Assembly (NCBI RefSeq): GCF_014202115.1
Contig: NZ_JACHFW010000001.1
Location: 1-64,000, forward strand
Reading direction: 5' to 3'
Length of the DNA: 64,000 nucleotides
DNA from: Catenibacillus scindens
GTDB taxonomy: Bacteria; Bacillota; Clostridia; Lachnospirales; Lachnospiraceae
The stretch's first letter is position 1; each line of letters opens with the position of its first letter. Shown in pieces: positions 1 to 7,109 of this stretch. Both the position numbers and the translations under genes were made by a program. The notes beneath the pieces are model-generated. The model saw only the letters and a list, made by a program, of their open reading frames with translations, searched no databases and was not told where the DNA came from.

Positions 1-33
1 AACATGTCAAAATTACAACAAATAGTTACATGT

Positions 34-2502
34 TCAGATCTTTTTAAGCCTCGCGAACCCGGCTTTCATCTTCTTGACGCCGGCCTTATCAAAGCTTACT
101 GTAATCACGTAATCCGCCGCTTCCCGGACAATGGAAACTACTGTTCCTTCGCCAAATTTCACGTGTTTTACCCGGTCTCCTTCTCCGTAATTCAGTCCGG
201 ACGCCAGGTTTTGAGCCGTTTCAATCTTTTGACGAGCGGAAACATTCATTTTTCCCCCATAGATGTCTGAGGAGGGGTTTGAACTTTTCTTACTAAAAAT
301 ATCGCTGCCCTTAAAAATTTTCTGGCTTTTAAGAAGCTCGTCCAGCTTAGAACGTCCCTGGGATATAGAGTTGCTTCCATCACTCTTTGGTCCCCCACTG
401 AAACTGTCTGCGCCCTTAACACTGGCCCTGCCGTATTCCGCGCTCTGAAAGCCTTTAAGCCCGCTGCTGTTATTCTGAATGCCTGCTCCAAATCTGCCGA
501 AACTTTGAGATGGTTCCGTTTGAGAAAATTCGCCGTAACGGCTCCATGTTCGGTCAGAATCCCCTTCCAAAGGCCGGTTGGAATGGAGGAGTTTTGCCGG
601 AATTTCACGGACAAATCTTGAGATCTTGTTATATTGAGTATTACCGTGGACCATACGGGATTTTGCGCAGGTCAGAGTCAGATGCTTCATGGCACGGGTG
701 ATTCCCACATAACAGAGACGCCGCTCCTCTTCGATCTCCATGGAATCGTCACTGACAATAGACATATAGCTTGGGAATAGGCCGTCCTCCATGCCGGTCA
801 TAAAGACATAAGGAAATTCCAGTCCTTTAGCGCTGTGGAGAGTCATAAGGACAACTTTGTCATTGGTCTCGTCAAGGCTGTCTATATCCGCCACCAGCGA
901 AACTTCTTCGAGAAATTCACTGAGATCCGGATGCTCATGTTCTTCCTCGTAAGCCACAATTTTATTCCGCAATTCCTCAATATTTTCGATACGGCCCATG
1001 GCTTCCTCTGTCTTTTCATCTTCAAGCTCTTTGACATAGCCTGTTTCATCAAGAATATCATCAAAAAGCTGGCTCAGGGAAATATATTCAGACTGGGCCC
1101 GAAACACCTGAATCATATTGACAAAGGCGCTGATCTTTGAGCCAGCCTTTCCAAGCCCCGGTATTTCTTTTGCGTCTTCAAGAGCCTCAAAAAAGCTAAC
1201 GCCATGGTTAAGAGCATAATCATCCACCCGGCTTAATGAAGTGGCTCCGATCCCCCGTTTGGGAACATTAATGATGCGCCGTACAGCCAGATCATCCTGT
1301 CCGTTATCAATGGTCTTCAGATAACAAAGAAGATCTTTAATCTCTTTGCGGGCGTAAAAATTTTGCCCGCCGATCATGCGGTAGGGTATTCCCCGCAGCA
1401 CAAACTTTTCTTCCAGGACACGGGACTGGGAGTTGGTGCGGTACAAGACAGCGCAATCCTTATAGCTAACCTGATGATCTTTGGCCAGCATATAAATATC
1501 ATCTACAACCCCCGCTGCTTCCTCGTACTCTGTGTTATACTGGCAGAAATCTACCAGATCTCCCCGTTCATTGGAGGTCCACAGCGCCTTGTCCTTTCTT
1601 CCGGCATTGTTGCTGATCACCCCGTTGGCCGCCGCGAGGATATTTTTTGTAGACCGGTAGTTCTGCTCCAGCTTTATAACTTTGGCCTGAGGATACTGCT
1701 TTTCAAAGTTTAAAATATTATAAATATTTGCCCCTCGAAATTTGTAAATGGACTGATCATCATCGCCCACCACACAGAGATTTTGATATTTATCCGCAAG
1801 GATACTGACAAATTTAAACTGAGCCGTGTTAGTATCCTGATATTCGTCCACCATAATATAGCGGAAACGCTGCTGATAGTAGTCAAGCACATCCGGCTGG
1901 GTTTTTAAAAGCTCCACCGTTTTCATAATCAGATCGTCAAAATCAAGGGCGTTATTGCTTTTTAATTTTTTCTGGTAGGCCTCATAGACATTGGCAACCC
2001 TGGTCCGGGCAAGATCACCGTGAGCCTGCCCCAGCAGTTCTTTAGGCGTAACCAGCTCATCCTTCGCTGATGAGATGGCAGATAAAAGCGTCCGCTCTTT
2101 ATATATTTTTGTATCAATATTTAATTGTTTGCACACTTCTTTAATAACCGACTTCTGATCGTCTGTATCATAAATGGTAAAATTCCGCTCATAGCCTATC
2201 TTATCAATATACCGGCGCAAAATTCTCACACATGTGGAATGGAAAGTGCTGACCCAGATATTTTCCGAACCGTAACCGACAATCTGATCCACGCGCTCCC
2301 GCATCTCTCCCGCCGCTTTATTGGTAAAGGTGATGGCCAGTATATTCCATGGATTTACATTTTTCTCATCAATTAAATAGGCGATACGGTGGGTCAGAAC
2401 ACGGGTCTTTCCAGACCCTGCTCCGGCCAGGATCAGCAAAGGCCCTTCCGTGTGATACACAGCTTCCTGCTGAACAGGATTTAATGTTTCATAAATGCTC
2501 AT
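34..2502 (-). CDS. pcrA: ATP-dependent DNA helicase PcrA/UvrD
   Basis: Superfamily 1A 3'-5' helicase; the family acts in excision repair and removes RecA and stalled polymerases from DNA. All 822 residues of a full-length PcrA are present: Walker A GAGSGKT at 27-33, motif II VDEYQDTN at 218-225, GDDDQSIYKFRGA at 246-258, then NYRST and TLHSAKGLEFP further on. A Ser/Gly-rich linker leads to a Tudor-like tail (GEGDRVKHVKFGEGTVV), which in this family contacts RNA polymerase. The start ATG follows AGGGGAG. sfsA ends 21 bp upstream on the same strand, so the two could be co-transcribed. No sign of damage. Confidence 0.96.
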   Translation of the reverse strand: MSIYETLNPVQQEAVYHTEGPLLILAGAGSGKTRVLTHRIAYLIDEKNVNPWNILAITFTNKAAGEMRERVDQIVGYGSENIWVSTFHSTCVRILRRYIDKIGYERNFTIYDTDDQKSVIKEVCKQLNIDTKIYKERTLLSAISSAKDELVTPKELLGQAHGDLARTRVANVYEAYQKKLKSNNALDFDDLIMKTVELLKTQPDVLDYYQQRFRYIMVDEYQDTNTAQFKFVSILADKYQNLCVVGDDDQSIYKFRGANIYNILNFEKQYPQAKVIKLEQNYRSTKNILAAANGVISNNAGRKDKALWTSNERGDLVDFCQYNTEYEEAAGVVDDIYMLAKDHQVSYKDCAVLYRTNSQSRVLEEKFVLRGIPYRMIGGQNFYARKEIKDLLCYLKTIDNGQDDLAVRRIINVPKRGIGATSLSRVDDYALNHGVSFFEALEDAKEIPGLGKAGSKISAFVNMIQVFRAQSEYISLSQLFDDILDETGYVKELEDEKTEEAMGRIENIEELRNKIVAYEEEHEHPDLSEFLEEVSLVADIDSLDETNDKVVLMTLHSAKGLEFPYVFMTGMEDGLFPSYMSIVSDDSMEIEEERRLCYVGITRAMKHLTLTCAKSRMVHGNTQYNKISRFVREIPAKLLHSNRPLEGDSDRTWSRYGEFSQTEPSQSFGRFGAGIQNNSSGLKGFQSAEYGRASVKGADSFSGGPKSDGSNSISQGRSKLDELLKSQKIFKGSDIFSKKSSNPSSDIYGGKMNVSARQKIETAQNLASGLNYGEGDRVKHVKFGEGTVVSIVREAADYVITVSFDKAGVKKMKAGFARLKKI

Positions 2503-2523
2503 ATTTTCTCCCCTTAATGTTAT

Positions 2524-3204
2524 TTACAAAATGACAGGCACTTCGCCGGCAACTTCCATGGAATCCTCCGTGACATGGCACCATAGGGCATGGATCTTTA
2601 CGCCATTCCCCTTAGCGTCTTTCAGTGCCTGGCCAAATTCCGGCTGCATACGGATATTGGGCGTAAAATAGCGCACATTTTCCATCTGAATGATAAACCA
2701 GATTTCAGCCTCATAGCCCTGGCAAGCCGCGTTCTCCAACTCCTTGATATGCTTTAATCCCCTCAGCGTAGGGGCATCGGGAAACAGAACGACACCGTCT
2801 TCCTCCAAAGTCACGCCTTTCACTTCAATAAAGCCTTTTTTCCCCGCCTGTTCATAGTACAGATCAAAGCGGGAATCTTTGTAGGTCTTCTCCCGCTGGA
2901 CAAGATCTGGCTTTATCCATGACATTCCCGATAAAAGATACTCCCATGCCGCCGCATTTGGAGCCTGGGAATCCATATTGATCAGGCGATCCCCCTTTTG
3001 GACAGCAATAAGAGAATAGGCAGTCTTTCTTGCCGGATTACGGCTTTTCTCAAGAAAAACGCAGACACCGGGAATTAACAATTCCCGGCATCTGCCTGTA
3101 TTTTTCACATGAACTTTTTCCTCCCGGCCCAAAATATCTACAACAGCAATAAATCGGTTAGGCCGTGACAAAAAAGTCCCCTGGATCACAGAATCATAAC
3201 GCAT
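2524..3204 (-). CDS. sfsA: SfsA family nuclease-like protein
   Basis: A 226-residue SfsA protein, the usual length. The family was first linked to sugar fermentation regulation and DNA binding and is now annotated as a DNA/RNA nuclease; its true role is not settled. Visible family features are the N-terminal OB-like stretch (FLSRPNRFIAVVDI), VKNTGRCRELL, the acidic/Lys site FIEVKGVTLE, and the segment FPDAPTLRGLKHIKEL. GGAGG lies 7 bases before the ATG. It sits between pcrA and the membrane-anchored protein at 3220-4029, all on one strand with gaps of about 20 bases or less, so one transcript is likely. Confidence 0.93.
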   Translation of the reverse strand: MRYDSVIQGTFLSRPNRFIAVVDILGREEKVHVKNTGRCRELLIPGVCVFLEKSRNPARKTAYSLIAVQKGDRLINMDSQAPNAAAWEYLLSGMSWIKPDLVQREKTYKDSRFDLYYEQAGKKGFIEVKGVTLEEDGVVLFPDAPTLRGLKHIKELENAACQGYEAEIWFIIQMENVRYFTPNIRMQPEFGQALKDAKGNGVKIHALWCHVTEDSMEVAGEVPVIL

Positions 3205-3219
3205 ATGCTTTCCTCCAGA

Positions 3220-4029
3220 TCACCCTGCTGAACCAACCACAATGGTATCCCAAATATCTGTGGTTTGGATGTCGGCGTCCTCAAGCCATTGGGTGTACAG
3301 CGCATTGTAAGCGTCGTCCAATGCTGAAGAAAAATCTTCTTCCGAGAGTCCGCTGTAGTTCTCATCGGACTCCATCTGGGCACTCAGCTCATCTCTAACA
3401 GCGGTAGTTACAGCATTGGCCAGTTCCTGATCCTGGTACACCTTTGCGATAGCGGATGTATTCAGACCAAACTGCTGGCAGATTTCTGACCCTAACCCAT
3501 CCACATATTCCTGAGCGGAATCCGCAAGCTGAGCATTCATCTCATCCGCCAGAGAAATGCCATAATCCTGAGCATGTCCGATCAGAACCTGGGTGCGGAC
3601 AATGTCATTGTAGAGCTGTTCCTTGGCATACTCGCCCACCGTCCGCCCGTCATCCATGACTATACTCCACGGCTCTTCTCCATACTCTCTCACAAAATAA
3701 TCTCTCTGCTGATACAGATAATAGTTAATCTCTTCCATTGAGACCGAGCGTCCGTTAATGGTCAGCACCGTCACTTCTCCACCACTCTCGCCGGATTGGG
3801 GCACTGTCTCATTGTTTTGTCCCGTCTGCTCTTCCACAGAAGTTCCGGTATCCGTCTGGGATTCTCCGACATTGAGATCCGTAGTTTCCAAAAAAGTTTC
3901 TGATTCCTGATTCTGGGAGGATGATCCCATTGTCCTTCCAATAAGAATACCGATCAAAATTCCCACGATCATGGCAACAATCACTAAAACAGCGCACAGC
4001 GCGCCGGTATTTGCTTTATTTTTACTCAT
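3220..4029 (-). CDS. membrane-anchored SurA_N-like protein without PPIase domain
   Basis: Protein of 269 residues. Residues about 11-31 form one hydrophobic helix (VLVIVAMIVGILIGILIG), so the rest is probably outside the cell. Residues 35-85 are Ser/Thr/Glu/Gln-rich and look unstructured. From about residue 88 the segment VLTINGRSVSMEEINYYLYQQ, followed by a helical region, resembles the N-terminal chaperone domain of SurA/PrsA foldases. No parvulin catalytic domain follows. A secretion chaperone or its remnant is possible; this is inference. AAGGAGATG precedes the start. It ends 15 bases before sfsA on the same strand. Confidence 0.72.
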   Translation of the reverse strand: MSKNKANTGALCAVLVIVAMIVGILIGILIGRTMGSSSQNQESETFLETTDLNVGESQTDTGTSVEEQTGQNNETVPQSGESGGEVTVLTINGRSVSMEEINYYLYQQRDYFVREYGEEPWSIVMDDGRTVGEYAKEQLYNDIVRTQVLIGHAQDYGISLADEMNAQLADSAQEYVDGLGSEICQQFGLNTSAIAKVYQDQELANAVTTAVRDELSAQMESDENYSGLSEEDFSSALDDAYNALYTQWLEDADIQTTDIWDTIVVGSAG

Positions 4030-4125
4030 AGCTTCATCTCCTTTTTCGTTCGTTTCATCAGTATACCATAATTGTGGACTTTTGTTAACCCTTACTCTCT
4101 ATCAGATCGGAAGTAAATTAACAGT

Positions 4126-4947
4126 TCAGCTTAACAGATCTCTGCAGATTTTTTTGAAAATGATTTCCGCCAGTTCTTTGGCGTTGCTGCACAGACGTCC
4201 GGTATAAATCGTCTCAAATTCTGCCGACGCTCCGGTAAAATTCTCAACTTTATCCATGGTACATAGACTTTGAGCCCGTTCTTCTCTCAGGCGGATAACC
4301 ATACAGTTTTTAAAAGTTTCAATAAACAGAGGATTATCAAAAATCATTCGCTCATGATCCCACTGATATGGACAAATCAATATGCATATTCGTTTTACCC
4401 AGCCTGACTCTGACGGCTGTCCTACTGTAATAACACAGTTCTGAGGAAGATTCACATCCTTTTCCAGCTTCTGAAAAGAATCATCGTTAATAATTCTGTA
4501 GCCATCACATTCTACAGAATGTTCTTCCAAAATAGTCTTCAGATATTTTTTCAAATAAGACAAGAACAGATTGAGCAGATCGACCGTTGAACCGATATCC
4601 TGAAGTTTCAACTCAAAAAACAGGTAGGATACAAGATCTTTATACTCTTTTGCAGCCATCTTCCGGTATAAAAGACTTGTCGCCGGGATTTTAAAGCGAT
4701 CACAAATGTATTTCACCAGAGACGGACCGTAGGACGCCCATTTGGCATCACTGAAATATTTATAGATTTTTGCCGCGTAATGTTCGCTGATTGGCCGTTT
4801 TCCTGTCAGCAATTTACTGAACACACTAAACTCGATACCCATATCAATGGCCATAACTTTATGCATAACGCCGCCCTCCTCCTTGGCAATCTTGCACATA
4901 CCCGCAAAAGCCTCATACATCACTGGGTTAGACACTGTTTTTTTCAT
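4126..4947 (-). CDS. unknown protein with HTH-like N-terminus
   Basis: I do not recognise the family. The 273 residues are soluble, with no signal or membrane helix. Residues about 25-65 (MAIDMGIEFSVFSKLLTGKRPISEHYAAKIYKYF) have the spacing of a Cro/XRE-like helix-turn-helix, which suggests a DNA-binding regulator; the rest matches nothing I can name. The start is well supported by AGGAGGT 10 bases upstream. It stands alone: the AT-rich 335-bp region upstream carries a family S repeat and the next gene there is divergent. Confidence 0.6.
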   Translation of the reverse strand: MKKTVSNPVMYEAFAGMCKIAKEEGGVMHKVMAIDMGIEFSVFSKLLTGKRPISEHYAAKIYKYFSDAKWASYGPSLVKYICDRFKIPATSLLYRKMAAKEYKDLVSYLFFELKLQDIGSTVDLLNLFLSYLKKYLKTILEEHSVECDGYRIINDDSFQKLEKDVNLPQNCVITVGQPSESGWVKRICILICPYQWDHERMIFDNPLFIETFKNCMVIRLREERAQSLCTMDKVENFTGASAEFETIYTGRLCSNAKELAEIIFKKICRDLLS

Positions 4948-5282
4948 AAGTATAGTACCTCCTAAAAAATCTTTATATTAACAAACGGAAGTACATAAAA
5001 AAACGTGACATATTTTTTTTGATTTTTTTAATTTTTTTATCAGAAAGGGCATACTAATTTTTTATCATGCCCTCTCCCGCGCCGATTTTTGCTGTGCAAA
5101 ACGCAGATCTTTTCTTGCAAAAATCATGTGCATCCCCCGGAAGTTTTATAGAAAACGGCATATACATTTGTCGTTTTCTATAATCATTCGGCATGAAATG
5201 GCGCGATCAAGCAGCATTAGCTGCGGCAATTTCTTTTCTGATGCATATGTTAGTTATATATGGAAAAAAAGGAGGATTATTG
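4948..5282. other. intergenic region with a family S structured repeat
   Basis: 335 bases between two divergent genes. The left part (4948-5045) is very A/T-rich with long T runs at 5011-5040. Positions 5046-5182 hold a three-hairpin repeat described separately. Positions 5205-5235 carry GCAGCATTAGCTGCGG, which resembles GCAGCTTTAACTGCGG at 30711-30727. The AAGGAGG at 5269-5275 is the ribosome binding site of the ABC ATPase gene. Confidence 0.7.
5046..5182. repeat. family S structured repeat, copy 1
   Basis: Three stems in order. Hairpin I is AGGGCAT (5046-5052) with ATGCCCT (5067-5073). The central stem is GATTTTTGC (5084-5092) with GCAAAAATC (5117-5125). Hairpin III is TATAGAAAACG (5147-5157) with CGTTTTCTATA (5172-5182). 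The linking motifs CCCGCGCC and GTGCATCCCCCGGAAG are close to those of the copy at 15250-15393, while the outer hairpins differ in sequence but keep their pairing. Confidence 0.75.
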
Positions 5283-6050
5283 ATGAAAAAAATACTGGAG
5301 ATCCGCTCCCTTGATTTTTCCTATCATACCTTGACCGGCGAAACAAAAGCTGTAGAAAATATCTCCTTCGACGTTTATGAAAATGAATTTCTTGGGATCA
5401 TCGGCCCGTCAGGCAGCGGAAAATCCACGATCCTGTCCCTGATTTTCGGACTTCTGACGCCCACATCCGGTGAGATTATCATGGCTGATCTGACGGATGC
5501 CTCAGATAAAACTCCCATTGGATATATGCTTCAAAAAGATCATCTTTTTGAATGGCGTTCTATTTATAAAAATATTACCCTTGGATTAGAGATCCATCAT
5601 CAACTTACCGACGAGAAAAAAAAGTTAATTGATCAGATGCTTCGTGAATACGACCTGGAAAACTTTAAAAATGCCCGCCCCTCTCAGCTTTCGGGAGGTA
5701 TGCGCCAGCGGGCCGCTCTGATACGCACCCTGGCCCTGCAGCCTGAAATGCTTTTGCTGGATGAGCCTTTCTCCGCCCTGGACTCCCAAACCCGTTTAAG
5801 TGTCTCCGAGGACATTTACCAGATTCTTCGCAAAGAACACAAAAGTGCCATTCTTGTTACCCACGATATTTCAGAGGCTATCAGTTTTTGCGACCGGGTT
5901 CTTGTCCTGACCAAACGTCCGGGTACGGTAAAAAAAATTGTGCCCATCCGCCTCTCCGTGGCGGAGAAAACGCCTCTCAAAGCGAGAAGCGCCCCGGAAT
6001 TTCGGGAATATTTTAATATGCTCTGGGAGGAACTTCACGATGAAAACTAA
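5283..6050 (+). CDS. ABC transporter ATP-binding protein (nitrate/taurine/pyrimidine-type)
   Basis: 255-residue ATPase of the SsuB/TauB/ThiZ group. Walker A GPSGSGKST, signature LSGGMRQRAALIRTL, Walker B MLLLDEPFSALD and H-loop VTHDISEA are all intact, so it should hydrolyse ATP and drive the permease encoded next. I start it at ATG 5283 because AAGGAGG lies 7 bases upstream and the first residues (MKKILEIRSLDFSYH) fit the family; the longer upstream frame runs into repeat DNA. Its last 11 bases overlap the permease start, so translation is coupled. The substrate cannot be read from the sequence. Confidence 0.92.
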   Translation: MKKILEIRSLDFSYHTLTGETKAVENISFDVYENEFLGIIGPSGSGKSTILSLIFGLLTPTSGEIIMADLTDASDKTPIGYMLQKDHLFEWRSIYKNITLGLEIHHQLTDEKKKLIDQMLREYDLENFKNARPSQLSGGMRQRAALIRTLALQPEMLLLDEPFSALDSQTRLSVSEDIYQILRKEHKSAILVTHDISEAISFCDRVLVLTKRPGTVKKIVPIRLSVAEKTPLKARSAPEFREYFNMLWEELHDEN

Positions 6051-6843
6051 ATCTTCCCTGCCTATGACCCAGACTGAATTTATCCGGCGCTATAAACAGG
6101 ACAAAAAACTGGTCATTTTTTTGCGCGTATTCATTTTGGTTTTATTTTTTCTTCTCTGGGAAGGGGCTGCCCGCCTTTTTCTCATTGATCCTTTTATTTT
6201 CAGCAGTCCGGTGCGCCTCATTCAGGCATTTATTGACCTTCTTCCGGGAGGGGAAATCTTTTTCCACATGGGAATTACCCTACTTGAAACATTCATCAGC
6301 TTTTTCCTGGTTCTCGCCCTCGGACTTGTAACTTCTGTCATCCTCTGGTGGAAACGAAGTATTTCCCAGGTCATTGAGCCCTACCTGATCGCCCTGAACA
6401 GTCTCCCCAAGTCTGCCCTGGCTCCGATTCTTATCGTATGGCTGGGCAATAATATGAAAACGATTATTGTCTGCGCCATTATGCTTGCTGTTTTTGGCAC
6501 CATCATTAATCTTTACACAGATTTTGTCAACACAGATCCAGACAAAATACTACTGGTAAAAACCCTCGGCGGCAATAAAAAGGATATCCTTTTTAAAGTG
6601 GTCATTCCCCAAAATCTCCCGGCGCTGATCAGCAGCATGAAGGTTAACATCGGTCTGTGCCTTGTGGGCGTCATCATTGGAGAATTTCTCGCCGCCAACG
6701 CAGGGCTGGGATATCTGATCATTTATGGGAGCCAGGTATTTAAACTGGACTGGGTCATGATGAGTATTGTCATCCTCTGTATTATGGCCACCATGCTCTA
6801 CGGGATCGTCCGATTTTTTGAAAAGAAATACGGTGAAAAATGA
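6040..6843 (+). CDS. ABC transporter permease (SsuC/TauC-like)
   Basis: 267-residue inner-membrane permease with about six hydrophobic helices and the EAA-type loop TLGGNKKDILFKVVIPQNLPAL that docks on the ATPase. ATG 6040 lies inside the end of the ATPase gene and has GGGAGG upstream (6025-6030). Such importers normally need a substrate-binding lipoprotein, but none is encoded here: the next gene is the copper ATPase after 266 bases. Either the binding protein lies elsewhere or the pair is what remains of a larger operon. Confidence 0.9.
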   Translation: MKTKSSLPMTQTEFIRRYKQDKKLVIFLRVFILVLFFLLWEGAARLFLIDPFIFSSPVRLIQAFIDLLPGGEIFFHMGITLLETFISFFLVLALGLVTSVILWWKRSISQVIEPYLIALNSLPKSALAPILIVWLGNNMKTIIVCAIMLAVFGTIINLYTDFVNTDPDKILLVKTLGGNKKDILFKVVIPQNLPALISSMKVNIGLCLVGVIIGEFLAANAGLGYLIIYGSQVFKLDWVMMSIVILCIMATMLYGIVRFFEKKYGEK

Positions 6844-6850
6844 TTTTTAT

Positions 6851-6871
6851 GTGCCGCGCCCGCCGCGGCAC
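6851..6871 (+). terminator. GC hairpin after the permease gene
   Basis: GTGCCGCG (6851-6858) pairs with CGCGGCAC (6864-6871) around a 5-base loop, starting 8 bases after the permease stop codon. There is no clear T tract after it, so termination is only possible. Confidence 0.4.
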
Positions 6872-6940
6872 AATCTATGTATGGATTCCACTCTGGAAGG
6901 ATAAACCACCGCGCCATCCTTGATGGCTGAAAGCAATGAA

Positions 6941-7021
6941 GCAACAGTTCAGCCCGCCCCATCCCTGATGGCTGAACTGTTGTCCAAAATTTGGTGCTGA
7001 ACTGTTGTCCAAAATTTGGTG
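6941..7021. repeat. family P palindrome with a tandem copy of its right arm
   Basis: GCAACAGTTCAGCC (6941-6954) faces GGCTGAACTGTTGT (6970-6983). The right arm and its tail are then duplicated exactly: 25 bases at 6972-6996 are repeated at 6997-7021. The second copy ends one base before the -35 box of copA. Compared with other copies (GTAACAG/CTGTTAC) the T-to-C change in the left arm is matched by A-to-G in the right arm. Confidence 0.8.
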
Positions 7022-7022
7022 C

Positions 7023-7051
7023 TTGACAAAATCCGCTTATCAAATTATACT
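7023..7051 (+). promoter_or_regulatory. sigma-A promoter of copA
   Basis: TTGACA (7023-7028), 17-base spacer, TATACT (7046-7051). Transcription would start near 7058, just before the CsoR-like operator. Confidence 0.8.
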
Positions 7052-7061
7052 CACAATATAA

Positions 7062-7079
7062 ACACCCCACCCAGGGTGT
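7062..7079 (+). promoter_or_regulatory. candidate CsoR operator
   Basis: ACACCC (7062-7067) and GGGTGT (7074-7079) form an inverted repeat with a C-rich centre at about +5 to +22 of copA. CsoR proteins bind GC-rich palindromes of this kind, and csoR is the gene after copA. The binding itself is inferred. Confidence 0.6.
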
Positions 7080-7109
7080 AGGGATTAATTGAGAGGCAGG
7101 TGTTTTTTT

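Noticed and set aside
1-34. Inverted AACATG/CATGTT at the window start as a pcrA terminator
   Set aside because: Only six base pairs with a 22-base loop, cut by the window edge; no T tract visible.
4119-4130. TAACAGTTCAGC as a family P half-element
   Set aside because: It overlaps the stop codon region of the gene ending at 4126, has no partner arm, and 12 bases can match by chance.
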